A stretch of 26,415 nucleotides of DNA from an uncultured Mycoplasmatota bacterium. GTDB taxonomy: Bacteria; Bacillota_I; Bacilli_A; RF39; UBA660. The notes under the pieces are model-generated. The model did no database searches, had not been told where the DNA came from, and was given only the letters and a program-made list of their open reading frames with translations. The translations under genes were made by a program, and so were the position numbers. Location of the stretch: NCBI GenBank assembly GCA_900542735.1, contig UQOS01000016.1:1-26415 (forward strand), in the 5' to 3' direction. Shown here one piece after another: positions 6,983 through 14,474 of this stretch (positions are counted from its first letter, which is position 1; the number at the start of each line of letters is the position of its first letter).

Positions 6983-8519
6983 CTTGTGCTCTTGTTTCAC
7001 GAATAACGGTAATTTTAATAGTTCCAGGATATTGCATAGTAGATTCAATTTTTTCTTTAATATCACGAGCTATTTTATGAGCCGTTAAATCATCAACATC
7101 TTCTGGTTTAACAGCAACTCTAAGTTCTCTTCCTGCTTGAACAGCAAATGTCTTTTCAACACCAGGAATATCATTACCAATAGCTTCTAATTGTTCAAGT
7201 CTCTTAATATAGTTTTCTAAAGAATCATTTCTAGCACCTGGACGAGAAGCAGATAAACTATCAGCAATTGCTACAATAACAGAAATTACACTAGTAGCTT
7301 CATGATCACCATGGTGTGAAGCAATTGCATTGATAACCACTTCTGGTTCTTTAAATTTCTTCGCAATATCTACTCCAATTTCAACATGGCTACCTTCCAT
7401 TTCATGATCAATTGCTTTTCCAATATCGTGAAGTAATCCAGCACGTCTAGCTAAAGTAACATTTTCTCCAAGTTCTCCAGCAATAATACCCGATAATTGA
7501 GCTACTTCTATAGAATGTTGTAGAGCATTTTGTCCATAACTAGTTCTAAAATGTAATTTTCCAATAATCTCTACAAGCTCAGGATCCACTTTAGTTAAAC
7601 CAAGTTCAAATAAAGCATTGTTTCCATATTCCATAATTTTATTTTTCATGTCTTTGCATACTTTATCATATAATTCTTCAATTCTAGTAGGATGAATTCT
7701 TCCATCTTTTAATAAAGTCTCCAAAGTAACTCTAGCAATTTCTCGTCTTAAAGGGTCAAAACTAGATAATACTACTGCTTCTGGTGTATCATCTATAATT
7801 AAATCAACACCAGTAATTGCTTCTAAAGTACGAATATTTCTACCCTCTCTACCAATAATTCTACCTTTTAAATCATCATTAGGTAAATTAACAACAGTAA
7901 TGGTCTGTTCATTAGCTACATCTGCAGCAAATTTTTGCATTGAAGAAACTAATAAATCTTTAGCTTTTCTATCAACTTCTAATTTTGCTTCATTTTCACT
8001 TTCTTTAATATAAGAAGCAATTTCCATTGCCATAGCTTCTTTTACTTTAGTCATTACCATTTCTTTAGCCTTATCGCGACTAATACCTGATATTTCTTGT
8101 AATAAATCTAACTGTTGTTGTTTGATTTCTTCCACTTTAACTTGCTCATCTTGGATTTCTTTTTGTTTTTCAAATAATTTATTTTCTCTTTCATCTAAAT
8201 TAGATTCACGCTTTTGATATAATTCATCGCGCTTATCCATATTATGTTCACGTTGAATTAAACGATCCTCTGACTCTTTTAATTCTACTTTTTTTTCTTT
8301 TAATTCTTTATCATAATCTAATTTTAATTTATGAATTTCTTCTTTTGTTTCTAAAATAGAATCTCTTTTTGCTTTTTCAGCATCTTTTTTAGCTTTTTCC
8401 ATCAAAGCTTCAATTCTTTTATTTACATTATTTTCACGTAAAGAGTTAAAAACAGTAGTAAAAACAAAACCACCAATTAATCCAATAATGACTAGCAAAA
8501 TGGAGATTAATATGTCCAT
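6969..8519 (-). CDS. rny: Ribonuclease Y
   Basis: About 516 residues, close to the 520 of B. subtilis RNase Y. It is the membrane-bound endoribonuclease that starts bulk mRNA decay. Order of parts: a membrane segment (about 4-24); a long charged coiled coil (about 28-200); a KH domain with the GRIIGREGRNIRTLE core; an HD domain with HDIGKA and the preceding H-x-x-E metal-binding residues; then the C-terminal domain ending in PGTIKITVIRE. Three ATG codons lie in tandem at 8525, 8522 and 8519. GGAGG ends one base before the first and seven before the third, so I prefer the third. It has its own promoter and terminator and keeps the conserved position downstream of recA. Confidence 0.97.
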   Translation of the reverse strand: MDILISILLVIIGLIGGFVFTTVFNSLRENNVNKRIEALMEKAKKDAEKAKRDSILETKEEIHKLKLDYDKELKEKKVELKESEDRLIQREHNMDKRDELYQKRESNLDERENKLFEKQKEIQDEQVKVEEIKQQQLDLLQEISGISRDKAKEMVMTKVKEAMAMEIASYIKESENEAKLEVDRKAKDLLVSSMQKFAADVANEQTITVVNLPNDDLKGRIIGREGRNIRTLEAITGVDLIIDDTPEAVVLSSFDPLRREIARVTLETLLKDGRIHPTRIEELYDKVCKDMKNKIMEYGNNALFELGLTKVDPELVEIIGKLHFRTSYGQNALQHSIEVAQLSGIIAGELGENVTLARRAGLLHDIGKAIDHEMEGSHVEIGVDIAKKFKEPEVVINAIASHHGDHEATSVISVIVAIADSLSASRPGARNDSLENYIKRLEQLEAIGNDIPGVEKTFAVQAGRELRVAVKPEDVDDLTAHKIARDIKEKIESTMQYPGTIKITVIRETRAQEEAK

Positions 8520-8577
8520 CATCATTCCTCCATTTCATATATGTTAAATAAATTCTTAATCATTAACATCTAATTCC

Positions 8578-8606
8578 ATTGTAAGTTTAATTTGCTAATA
8601 AGTCAA
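8578..8606 (-). promoter_or_regulatory. rny promoter
   Basis: On the minus strand TTGACT (8601-8606) and TACAAT (8578-8583) are 17 bases apart, a near-consensus vegetative promoter about 50 bases before the rny start. It lies just after the terminator of the serpin remnant. Confidence 0.7.
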
Positions 8607-8629
8607 GGAAAAAGAAAAGATGAAGAAAT

Positions 8630-8655
8630 GAAAAAAGAAGTTCAAAAAACTTCTA
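8630..8655 (-). terminator. Terminator at the end of the serpin remnant
   Basis: On the minus strand AGAAGTT pairs with AACTTCT around TTTTG and is followed by a T run. The structure begins in the stop codon of the serpin fragment, so it is the original terminator of that lost gene. Confidence 0.7.
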
Positions 8656-8787
8656 ATTTCTACTAGTTGCACTAGGTTCATATACTGTACCAGTAAACCA
8701 TACTTCACCTGTAGAAGTATCTCTAATTAAAAACATATATGATTTATTAAATGTAATATCAATTACTTCTATTGGTACTTCATAAAT
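8653..8787 (-). pseudogene. Serpin C-terminal remnant
   Basis: About 43 codons remain, reading YEVPIEVIDITFNKS, then YMFLIRDTSTGEVWF, then TGTVYEPSATSRN and stop. This matches the conserved C-terminal strands of serpins (pattern FNKPFxFxIRDxxTGxxxFxGxVxxP). The reactive-centre loop and everything before it are missing, and no start or RBS is visible, so it cannot be functional. The intact family inhibits serine or cysteine proteases outside the cell. The original terminator is kept. The fragment begins about 45 bases after the DUF1016 remnant, so the two may have been lost together or joined by deletion. Confidence 0.75.
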
Positions 8788-8830
8788 ACATTTACATCAT
8801 TTATATTTATATATTCAACAAAGTTCATAC

Positions 8831-9437
8831 TTATTTTTCATTTTCGAGAATTTTTTTCATTTCACCCAGTTTATTTTCTAATAATTTTTTATCAATTAAT
8901 TTTAACTTATATTCAGAAATCATAGTTTGAGACATGTTTTTACTAATTGAATATTCAACAACATCTTAATCTACGGTTTTATTTACTGTTGGTAATTGTT
9001 TTCCATCTGAAAGCATATATCTTTCATAATATGCAGATGATATTTGTCTATCTAATTCTCTTTTTGAATAATTATTTTTAATAGATAATTTTAAATAAAA
9101 CTATCTTTCTTCTTTACTTTTAGCTCCACTTAATATAAGTAGATTGTTTGTCCAAGACAATTGCGTCACCAGTGGTGTCGCAATCTCATCATCTTTATAA
9201 GTACTATAAAATTGAATCATACGTTCTATATTTCTTTTAGTAAATCCTTTTATGGTTGGATAATTATTTTTCATGAAATCTGAGGCTTTTGTTGTTATTT
9301 TATCACCATAATTACTATTTTCTTTTAGTTAATATAGAAATTTACCAACTTCTAAATATAATAAAATCATTTCTTCATTTACTTTTCTGTATCCATTATT
9401 TTTTTGCTTTTCAATCATTTAAATTTGCATCTAACAT
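8831..9437 (-). pseudogene. DUF1016 / YhcG-type PDDEXK nuclease remnant
   Basis: An RBS (AAGGAGG) and ATG at 9437 give only eight codons before a stop. A second frame then carries clear DUF1016 N-domain text: KVNEEMILLYLEVGKFLY, later IKGFTKRNIERMIQFYSTY, TPLVTQLSWTNNLLIL and SKRELDRQISSAYYERYML. In-frame stops interrupt it at 9329-9331, 9101-9103 and 8966-8968. After the last stop the frame jumps to the family's C-terminal end (SKNMSQTMISEYKLKLIDKK). The PDDEXK nuclease core between these is deleted. The total of about 200 codons compares with about 340 in intact members. The family is common in mobile and defence-related gene sets. Clearly dead. Confidence 0.85.
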
Positions 9438-9824
9438 AAATACCTCCTTACCTTTAAATATTTATTTATCATAAACACAATATCATTATAATTAAGTTAC
9501 TAAATAATTACTAAGACAAAACATTAAAAATTAAAATTATATTTTATAACAGAATATAGAAATCAATTCCTAAATTTTGAAATAATAACAAAATAAAAAT
9601 ATGAAGTAAATACGATTAAACTATCAATACTTTTTTCACTCACAAAAGAATCGTTTAACTATATCATATGGATTTCAATTTACAAGAATTGTTAATGTAA
9701 GGACTTTTCAAACCTAATTGCTATTTTCCCTTTTTTACATATTTTGTGGTATTTTTTTATTCTGCCAAAACCATTTTTGTCAAGTGGAATGTTTATAACA
9801 TTTAACTCTAATAAAAAGTTAAAA
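9438..9824. other. Intergenic stretch without a recognisable gene
   Basis: About 390 AT-rich bases between the DUF1016 remnant and the recA terminator. I found no RBS-led frame, RNA gene or terminal repeat. It lies where relatives have no gene between recA and rny, so it is probably decayed insert sequence. Confidence 0.5.
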
Positions 9825-9849
9825 GAAAAAGGACTATTTTTCCTTTTTC
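9825..9849 (-). terminator. recA terminator
   Basis: A perfect 9-bp stem, GAAAAAGGA with TCCTTTTTC, has a 7-base loop that contains part of the recA stop codon. T-rich sequence follows on the minus strand. Confidence 0.7.
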
Positions 9850-10847
9850 TTATCACCTATTCCATAATATTCACGAATTTGTTTTTCTAGTTCATTACGA
9901 ATTTCTATATGATCTTTTAAGAAAAGTTTAACATTTTCTTTTCCTTGACCAATTTTCTCTCCTTTATAAGAATACCAAGCTCCAGATTTTTCTAATACAC
10001 CACATTCAGTACCAAGGTCAATAATTTCACCTTCACGACTAACACCTTCACCATACATAATATCAACTACTGCTGTTTTAAATGGAGGAGCCACTTTATT
10101 CTTAACTACTTTAATAGTAGTTTTATTACCAACAATACCATCACCCATTTTTAAAGCTTCACTTCTTCTTACATCAAGTCTAATAGTAGAATAGAATTTT
10201 AAAGCTCTACCACCTGGTGTTGTTTCAGGATTACCAAACATTACGCCAACTTTTTCTCTTAACTGGTTAATAAAAATAGCAGTTGTTTTCGTTTTACTAA
10301 TAGTTCCAGATAATTTACGAAGTGCTTGACTCATTAATCTAGCTTGAAGTCCAACATGAGCATCTCCCATTTCACCATCGATTTCTGCCTGTGGAACAAG
10401 AGCTGCAACAGAGTCAATGACTACAATATTAACAGCTTCACTTCTAACTAACGCTTCACAAATTTCTAAAGCTTGTTCTCCTGTATCAGGTTGAGCAAGT
10501 AATAATTCATTAATATCTACACCTAAATTTTTAGCATACACTGGATCAAGTGCATGTTCTGCATCAATAAAGGCTGCTCGTCCACCATTTTTCTGTACTT
10601 CAGCAATAGCGTGTAAAGCAAATGTTGTTTTACCACTAGATTCAGGACCATAAATTTCTATAATTCTTCCTTTAGGATAACCACCAACACCCATCGCAAT
10701 GTCAAGAGTTAAACTACCACTTGAAGTAACATCTAATTCCATATGCTTGTTATCACCAAGTCTCATAATAGAACCCTTACCAAATTGTTTTTCAATATCA
10801 TTTAATACCTTTTCTAAAGCTTCATTTTTTTCTGTATTTTTTGTCAT
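9834..10847 (-). CDS. recA: Recombinase RecA
   Basis: 337 residues, near the usual 340-350. RecA forms ATP-dependent filaments on single-stranded DNA for homologous recombination and triggers LexA self-cleavage. Visible: the N-terminal helix EKVLNDIEKQFGKGSIMRLG; Walker A GPESSGKTT at 67-75; the VDINELLLAQPDTGEQALEI stretch; Walker B VIDSVAAL; loop 1 region ARLMSQALRKL; and FINQLREKVGVMFG followed by PETTPGGRALKFY for loop 2. The C-terminal tail is short and lysine/glutamate-rich (GDKKKEK). The RBS AGGAGG precedes ATG. A SOS box and promoter are upstream. It lies between pgsA and rny as in Bacilli, but cinA, often found between pgsA and recA, is absent. Confidence 0.99.
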   Translation of the reverse strand: MTKNTEKNEALEKVLNDIEKQFGKGSIMRLGDNKHMELDVTSSGSLTLDIAMGVGGYPKGRIIEIYGPESSGKTTFALHAIAEVQKNGGRAAFIDAEHALDPVYAKNLGVDINELLLAQPDTGEQALEICEALVRSEAVNIVVIDSVAALVPQAEIDGEMGDAHVGLQARLMSQALRKLSGTISKTKTTAIFINQLREKVGVMFGNPETTPGGRALKFYSTIRLDVRRSEALKMGDGIVGNKTTIKVVKNKVAPPFKTAVVDIMYGEGVSREGEIIDLGTECGVLEKSGAWYSYKGEKIGQGKENVKLFLKDHIEIRNELEKQIREYYGIGDKKKEK

Positions 10848-10876
10848 AAAACCCTCCTATTTTGGCTTACAAGTTC

Positions 10877-10905
10877 ATCATACTCTATTTTTCAAAAAAA
10901 AGCAA
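10877..10905 (-). promoter_or_regulatory. recA promoter
   Basis: On the minus strand TTGCTT (10900-10905) and TATGAT (10877-10882) are 17 bases apart, about 30 bases before the recA start codon. The -35 is weak, the -10 is good. Confidence 0.6.
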
Positions 10906-10913
10906 GCTTTTTT

Positions 10914-10927
10914 CGAACAAACGTTTT
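10914..10927. promoter_or_regulatory. LexA-type SOS box of recA
   Basis: CGAACAAACGTTTT on the plus strand matches the Gram-positive LexA site CGAACRNRYGTTYC at 13 of 14 positions. It ends 8 bases upstream of the recA -35 hexamer, where LexA would block polymerase. lexA itself is not in the window. Confidence 0.75.
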
Positions 10928-10960
10928 ATAAAAATTTAACTCCAATTTTTGCCGAAAAAT

Positions 10961-10983
10961 AAAAATTCCCCTAGGGAATTTTT
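10961..10983 (-). terminator. pgsA terminator
   Basis: A perfect 10-bp stem (AAAAATTCCC with GGGAATTTTT) and a 3-base loop lie 23 bases after the pgsA stop, followed by ATTTTT on the minus strand. It separates pgsA from the recA promoter. Confidence 0.7.
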
Positions 10984-11005
10984 AAAATTCAGACAAAATA
11001 TTAAC

Positions 11006-11602
11006 TCAATTTTTAGAATCACTAAAAATAATTTTTTTATTTAACATAAAATATTGAACCATAGATACTAAAGACATTATAGTAGCAAAATAAATAAATA
11101 ATAAATCAACGCGAACATTCAAGTAAACAAAAGGTACATTTCCAAAGAATAATAAAACCATACCAATCATTAAACTAGCAGTCTTAATTTTACCAGACTT
11201 AATAGCTGCTACTACTTTTCCACAAGAAGCTGCTTGCATCTTAATAGCATTTACAACAATATCTCTAGTAACAACAATAACAGGAACAATAGGACTAATC
11301 ATTCCTTCTGCTGCAAAGATAATTAAAATAGGATTGACTAAAAGCTTATCAGCAATTGCATCTAACATTTTACCAGTATCTGTTACCTGATTATTCTTTC
11401 TAGCTAAATAACCATCAAAAAAGTCAGTAACACTAGCTATAATAAAAAGAACGCCTGCAATAACATATTGGCTACTAATATCTACACCGGCTCGAATAAC
11501 TGGAAAACTAAAACCAATTGCTTCAAAAGGAAACATCAATAAAACCATCACAATAACAGATAAAATAATTCTAGATACTGTTAACTTAGTAGGCAAATTC
11601 AT
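11006..11602 (-). CDS. pgsA: CDP-diacylglycerol-glycerol-3-phosphate 3-phosphatidyltransferase
   Basis: About 198 residues. It makes phosphatidylglycerol phosphate from CDP-diacylglycerol and glycerol 3-phosphate in the membrane, the committed step to phosphatidylglycerol. The CDP-alcohol phosphotransferase signature is complete in two parts, DFFDGYLARKNN and then TGKMLDAIADK, giving D-G-x2-A-R-x8-G-x3-D-x3-D. The N-terminal LPTKLTVSRI is typical, and five or more hydrophobic segments follow. ATG codons lie at 11608 and 11602. GGAGG touches the first and is 6 bases from the second, so I choose the second. The start lies inside the 3' end of rodZ, so translation is probably coupled. Confidence 0.95.
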   Translation of the reverse strand: MNLPTKLTVSRIILSVIVMVLLMFPFEAIGFSFPVIRAGVDISSQYVIAGVLFIIASVTDFFDGYLARKNNQVTDTGKMLDAIADKLLVNPILIIFAAEGMISPIVPVIVVTRDIVVNAIKMQAASCGKVVAAIKSGKIKTASLMIGMVLLFFGNVPFVYLNVRVDLLFIYFATIMSLVSMVQYFMLNKKIIFSDSKN

Positions 11603-12104
11603 ATACATCCTCCATTTTTTCTCCCATTAATTCAGAAGAAACAACATCTTTTTGATTTTGATTATGAAACCAAGTAAAAAGAGATATAAATAAAATTAAA
11701 ACTATGATAATAGTAATCAAAAGTGGTTTAATTTTAATTTTATCAAGACGAATTTTAGGAGTACGAATCCTAGTATAAGGAGAAACAATTTTATTTTTTT
11801 CCTCTTGATCCTTCTGATTAGCTAATCTTCTAGCCACTAAAATATCATCTAAAGAAATCTTAGAAGTATGTTCAAACATAAAATCATTAAATTCATCAAC
11901 AATACTATCTGTCTCTACTCCTAAATATTTTCCATATTCTTTTACCAACTCTCTTAAAGCAAAAACATCTTTAAAAGCTCGTATATTACCATCTTCTATA
12001 TTTTCTAATTGTGTAACTGAAAAATTTAAATCTTCAGCAGCTTCTTCAATACTAACGCCATTGTTAATACGAGAAGACTTTAAAAACTCTCCAATTTCTT
12101 TCAA
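11586..12104 (-). CDS. RodZ-like HTH membrane protein, short form
   Basis: About 172 residues. An N-terminal Xre-type helix-turn-helix (about 4-70, with LKSSRINNGVSIEEAAEDL and VTQLENIEDG) fits the RodZ/YmfM family, which links MreB to the wall-elongation machinery. A basic stretch and one membrane segment (about 135-155) follow, leaving only about 20 residues outside. The usual long extracellular DUF4115 domain is therefore missing. Place before pgsA matches ymfM-pgsA in Bacillus. GTG at 12113 is possible, but AGAGGTG sits at a proper distance only for TTG at 12104. The gene follows rnpB by a few tens of bases. Confidence 0.8.
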   Translation of the reverse strand: MKEIGEFLKSSRINNGVSIEEAAEDLNFSVTQLENIEDGNIRAFKDVFALRELVKEYGKYLGVETDSIVDEFNDFMFEHTSKISLDDILVARRLANQKDQEEKNKIVSPYTRIRTPKIRLDKIKIKPLLITIIIVLILFISLFTWFHNQNQKDVVSSELMGEKMEDVYEFAY

Positions 12105-12128
12105 GTTATACACCTCTAATCAATAATA

Positions 12129-12475
12129 AATACTTTATAAGCCATGTTCTGTACCTATTACTAGGTGACAAACATTTATCTACCGATATACGGTCCTTGA
12201 TTTCGTTTGATTCCTAATCAAGACTCCCCTACCAAAATTTGGGTTTCTCACTCGCGGGGTTTACCACGTTTCACTTTTTCCTTTCGGAAAAATATCGTCA
12301 CTGTGGCACTTTACAACTACTATTTCCATATCAAAAGACTTAGGAAACCTCATCGCCGTTAGCTAACGCTACCTAAGGTTATTTTTTCCCTTAGCACGAA
12401 CACTACAATCATCACAGACTGTGTGAGCATGGACTTTCCTCTATACTATTAAAGTACAGCGTTTGTCAAAGTATT
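12129..12475 (-). ncRNA. rnpB: RNase P RNA, type B
   Basis: The catalytic RNA that trims tRNA 5' ends. On the minus strand the conserved GAGGAAAGTCCATGCTC lies near the 5' end, GTGCCACAGTGACG in the middle, then GGTAAACCCC, CGAGTGAGAAACCC, AAATTTTGGTAGGGG and, near the 3' end, ACAGAACATGGCTTATA. These follow the B. subtilis RNA closely. The ends pair: AATACTTT (12468-12475 on minus) with AAAGTATT (12129-12136 on minus) would be helix P1. The 5' end lies directly after the gpsB stop and the 3' end about 25 bases before rodZ, so it is packed into one transcription unit or cut from it. Confidence 0.96.
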
Positions 12476-12476
12476 A

Positions 12477-12815
12477 TTATTCTTCCTCTTCTTCTTTATC
12501 ACCTTTACCATAAACAATTTTTTCTAAATTAGAAACGCGTCTTAAAATATCGACATTTGTAACTTCTTTATCTCCAGTTTTTGCAATATCAATACTCATT
12601 TTAACATTTCTAAGTTCTTGTTTAAGGTTCATGATTTCTTTTAAATATTCTTCTTTTTCTTTTTCTAAATTTTTAATAATTGCATAAAAATTTTCATAAT
12701 CCCCAATAATTTCATCTAAAAATTGATCTACTTCTTTTAAACGATACCCTCTAGTATCAATCTTAAAATCTTTTTCTAAAATATCTTGAGGTGTTAAAGA
12801 AATCTTTCCTTGCAT
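12477..12815 (-). CDS. gpsB: Cell division protein GpsB
   Basis: About 113 residues. GpsB is a DivIVA-like adaptor that moves penicillin-binding proteins such as PBP1 between division and elongation sites. The N-terminal domain reads LTPQDILEKDFK and then RGYRLKEVDQFLDEII, including the RGY...VDxFLD signature. A coiled coil (about 45-80), a short linker and a C-terminal trimerisation helix (VDILRRVSNLEKIVYG) follow, with an acidic tail. ATG codons lie at 12818 and 12815. GGTGG is 2 and 5 bases away, so I take the second; a TTG at 12827 is less likely. The neighbour rnpB is conserved in Bacillus, and ponA, its likely partner gene, is 2 kb away. Confidence 0.95.
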   Translation of the reverse strand: MQGKISLTPQDILEKDFKIDTRGYRLKEVDQFLDEIIGDYENFYAIIKNLEKEKEEYLKEIMNLKQELRNVKMSIDIAKTGDKEVTNVDILRRVSNLEKIVYGKGDKEEEEE

Positions 12816-12841
12816 CATTACCACCAATCCCTTACGCTAAT

Positions 12842-12870
12842 ATTATCACAGAAATACTAAAAAAAGTCAA
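12842..12870 (-). promoter_or_regulatory. gpsB-rnpB promoter
   Basis: On the minus strand TTGACT (12865-12870) and GATAAT (12842-12847) are 17 bases apart, both one base off consensus. I see no other promoter before rnpB, rodZ or pgsA, so it may serve the whole run. Confidence 0.7.
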
Positions 12871-12874
12871 TCAA

Positions 12875-13582
12875 TCAGAAGTAAAACTTTTCTATCAAAT
12901 AACTATCTGCTTTATTTTTAACACGATCTAATACTTCATAACTACGAATAGTCCAAGCCATAACAGGATTATGCAGTCTATACTCTTTAATCGTCATACA
13001 ATCTAAAAGATGATAATCTACTGATAAAAAATGAGGCTTTATAGTAGAAAGTAAAAACCTACTACGCATTAGTCTATCATAAATAGATTTTTCTCTATCT
13101 GCTATTAATAAACCAGTAAGATAATTCGTATGATGCAAAAACCAATTAACTATTCTAACATCAAATGACTTTATTACAAAAGAATAAAAATACTTTTTTA
13201 ACACTTCCGTTATCTTTAAGCAATAATCTCTATAATTCATAATCTTACTTCTCTTAATTTCTATTACTAATAAAACTTTTCCATCTACAATATTTAATAC
13301 TTCTTCTAAAAGAGGAATATGTATATTCGTATTTAAAAATGTTATTTTCTTTAATTCTTCATAAGTATAATCTTCTATTCTTTTATCAATACCCATTAAT
13401 CTCTTCAAAGTATCATCATGAAAAACTACTAATTTCCCGTCCTTCAAAATATGAATATCAAACTCAATAGGAATCTTTTTACTAATAGCTAAAGAAAAAG
13501 CAGGTATCGTATTTTCAATAGTATCATCATTTTGTATTCCACGATGAGCAATATATAAACCCTTTAAATCTTCTAACACCAT
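12875..13582 (-). CDS. Glycerophosphodiester phosphodiesterase
   Basis: 235 residues, a single GDPD domain of the UgpQ type with no signal peptide, so cytoplasmic. It hydrolyses glycerophosphodiesters to glycerol 3-phosphate and an alcohol. Catalytic and metal residues are visible: His13-Arg14 in IAHRG, Glu25 in IENTIPAF, Glu40 and Asp42 in PIEFDIHILKDGKLVVFHD (in two parts), and His55-Asp56 before TLKR. The lysine of the EIKR stretch and the late AWTIR are also kept. It lies 17 bases after a 34-codon gene with a strong RBS, so the two are probably cotranscribed. The product could feed pgsA nearby with glycerol 3-phosphate (inference). TGA serves as its stop. Confidence 0.93.
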   Translation of the reverse strand: MVLEDLKGLYIAHRGIQNDDTIENTIPAFSLAISKKIPIEFDIHILKDGKLVVFHDDTLKRLMGIDKRIEDYTYEELKKITFLNTNIHIPLLEEVLNIVDGKVLLVIEIKRSKIMNYRDYCLKITEVLKKYFYSFVIKSFDVRIVNWFLHHTNYLTGLLIADREKSIYDRLMRSRFLLSTIKPHFLSVDYHLLDCMTIKEYRLHNPVMAWTIRSYEVLDRVKNKADSYLIEKFYF

Positions 13583-13599
13583 AAAACCACCATAAAATA

Positions 13600-13704
13600 T
13601 TATAACTCTTTTTCAAAACTTTTTTTAGTATAAGTAATGAGTTTTGCTTGAATTACTTTTTCTTCCATTTGATTAATTAATTCAATTACATGTAAATAGT
13701 TCAT
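13600..13704 (-). CDS. Small protein of 34 residues upstream of the phosphodiesterase
   Basis: ATG at 13704 follows AGGAGG with a 7-base gap, a near-ideal ribosome site. The frame runs 34 codons to TAA at 13600: it begins MNYLHVIELINQMEEKV and ends KKSFEKEL. It is amphipathic and charged, with no signal or membrane segment. The stop is 17 bases before the phosphodiesterase gene, which suggests one transcript. I do not recognise it. It could be a true small protein or a leader peptide. The ribosome site is the main evidence. Confidence 0.6.
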   Translation of the reverse strand: MNYLHVIELINQMEEKVIQAKLITYTKKSFEKEL

Positions 13705-13836
13705 TTTCTTTCCTCCTATTCCTATTATAAAAAAGGAAAATAAAAAAATCATAAATTCGACAAAACAATTCAAAAAAAGTCAAAATCAATATAGAAAAAT
13801 CATTAAGTGGAGTAAAACTATTTTTTTGATAAAAAG

Positions 13837-13866
13837 TTGGAAAAAACATAATTATTATAGTATAAT
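13837..13866 (+). promoter_or_regulatory. recU-ponA promoter
   Basis: TTGGAA (13837-13842) and a perfect TATAAT (13861-13866) are separated by 18 bases. Transcription would start about 10 bases before the recU ATG, giving a very short leader that holds the AGGTGA ribosome site. Confidence 0.65.
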
Positions 13867-13883
13867 ATGATATAGGTGATTAG

Positions 13884-14474
13884 ATGGAATATAAAAAGGA
13901 AAATCCATTAAAAGAAATTTTAAACAAAAAACAAGTACTTCATAATAATCGTGGTATGAATCTAGAGAATGATATCAATATGTCTAATCAATATTATATT
14001 GATACCAAACAAGCTTTTATCTACAAAAAGCCTACACCTATCAAAATATTAAAAGTAAACTACCCTAGTAAAACAAATAAAACAGGTAAAATTACAATTA
14101 AAGAAGCATACTTTGAAGCACCTTCTACTACCGATTATAATGGATTATATAAAGGAAAATATATAGATTTTGAAGCAAAAGAAACAAATAATGAAAGCTA
14201 TTTCCCCTTAGAAAATATTCATCTCCATCAAATGAATCATCTAAGAAATATCATAGAAAATGGAGGGATTGGTTTTTTAATTATCAGGTTTACTTCATAC
14301 AATAAAACTTTTTTATTATATGCAAAAGACTTTTTTAACTACATTGATAACACTACAAGAAAATCAGTCCCCTATGAGTATTTTTTAGAAAAGGGACACG
14401 AAATTAAAGAAAAATATGCTCCAAGATTAGATTATTTAGAAATTATTAAAAATGATATGGAGGTGTCAGAATGA
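13884..14474 (+). CDS. recU: Holliday junction resolvase RecU
   Basis: 196 residues, close to B. subtilis RecU (206). It cuts four-way junctions made in RecA-dependent recombination. Family text is clear: RGMNLENDINMSNQYY, KPTPIKILKVNYP, KEAYFEAPSTTDYNGLY, then the nuclease core YIDFEAKET with Asp, Glu and Lys, FPLENIHLHQMNHLRN, and GGIGFLIIRF. The disordered N-terminal extension seen in Bacillus is shorter here. Its stop overlaps the ponA start by 4 bases (ATGA), so translation is coupled. The recU-ponA pair is conserved in low-GC Gram-positives. Confidence 0.96.
   Translation: MEYKKENPLKEILNKKQVLHNNRGMNLENDINMSNQYYIDTKQAFIYKKPTPIKILKVNYPSKTNKTGKITIKEAYFEAPSTTDYNGLYKGKYIDFEAKETNNESYFPLENIHLHQMNHLRNIIENGGIGFLIIRFTSYNKTFLLYAKDFFNYIDNTTRKSVPYEYFLEKGHEIKEKYAPRLDYLEIIKNDMEVSE

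Noticed and set aside
9289..9474. 61-codon plus-strand frame in the recA-rny interval
   Set aside because: It runs antisense through the DUF1016 remnant and has no ribosome site.
9690..9800. Minus-strand frame ending KGKIAIRFEKSLH downstream of recA
   Set aside because: It looks slightly protein-like but has no start, no ribosome site and no recognisable family; it is short enough to arise by chance.
10699..10962. 87-codon plus-strand frame opposite the start of recA
   Set aside because: It overlaps recA coding sequence and its promoter in antisense; no ribosome site.
12129..12475. The structured region between gpsB and rodZ as a riboswitch or T-box leader
   Set aside because: The conserved RNase P RNA blocks and the pairing of its ends identify it as rnpB.
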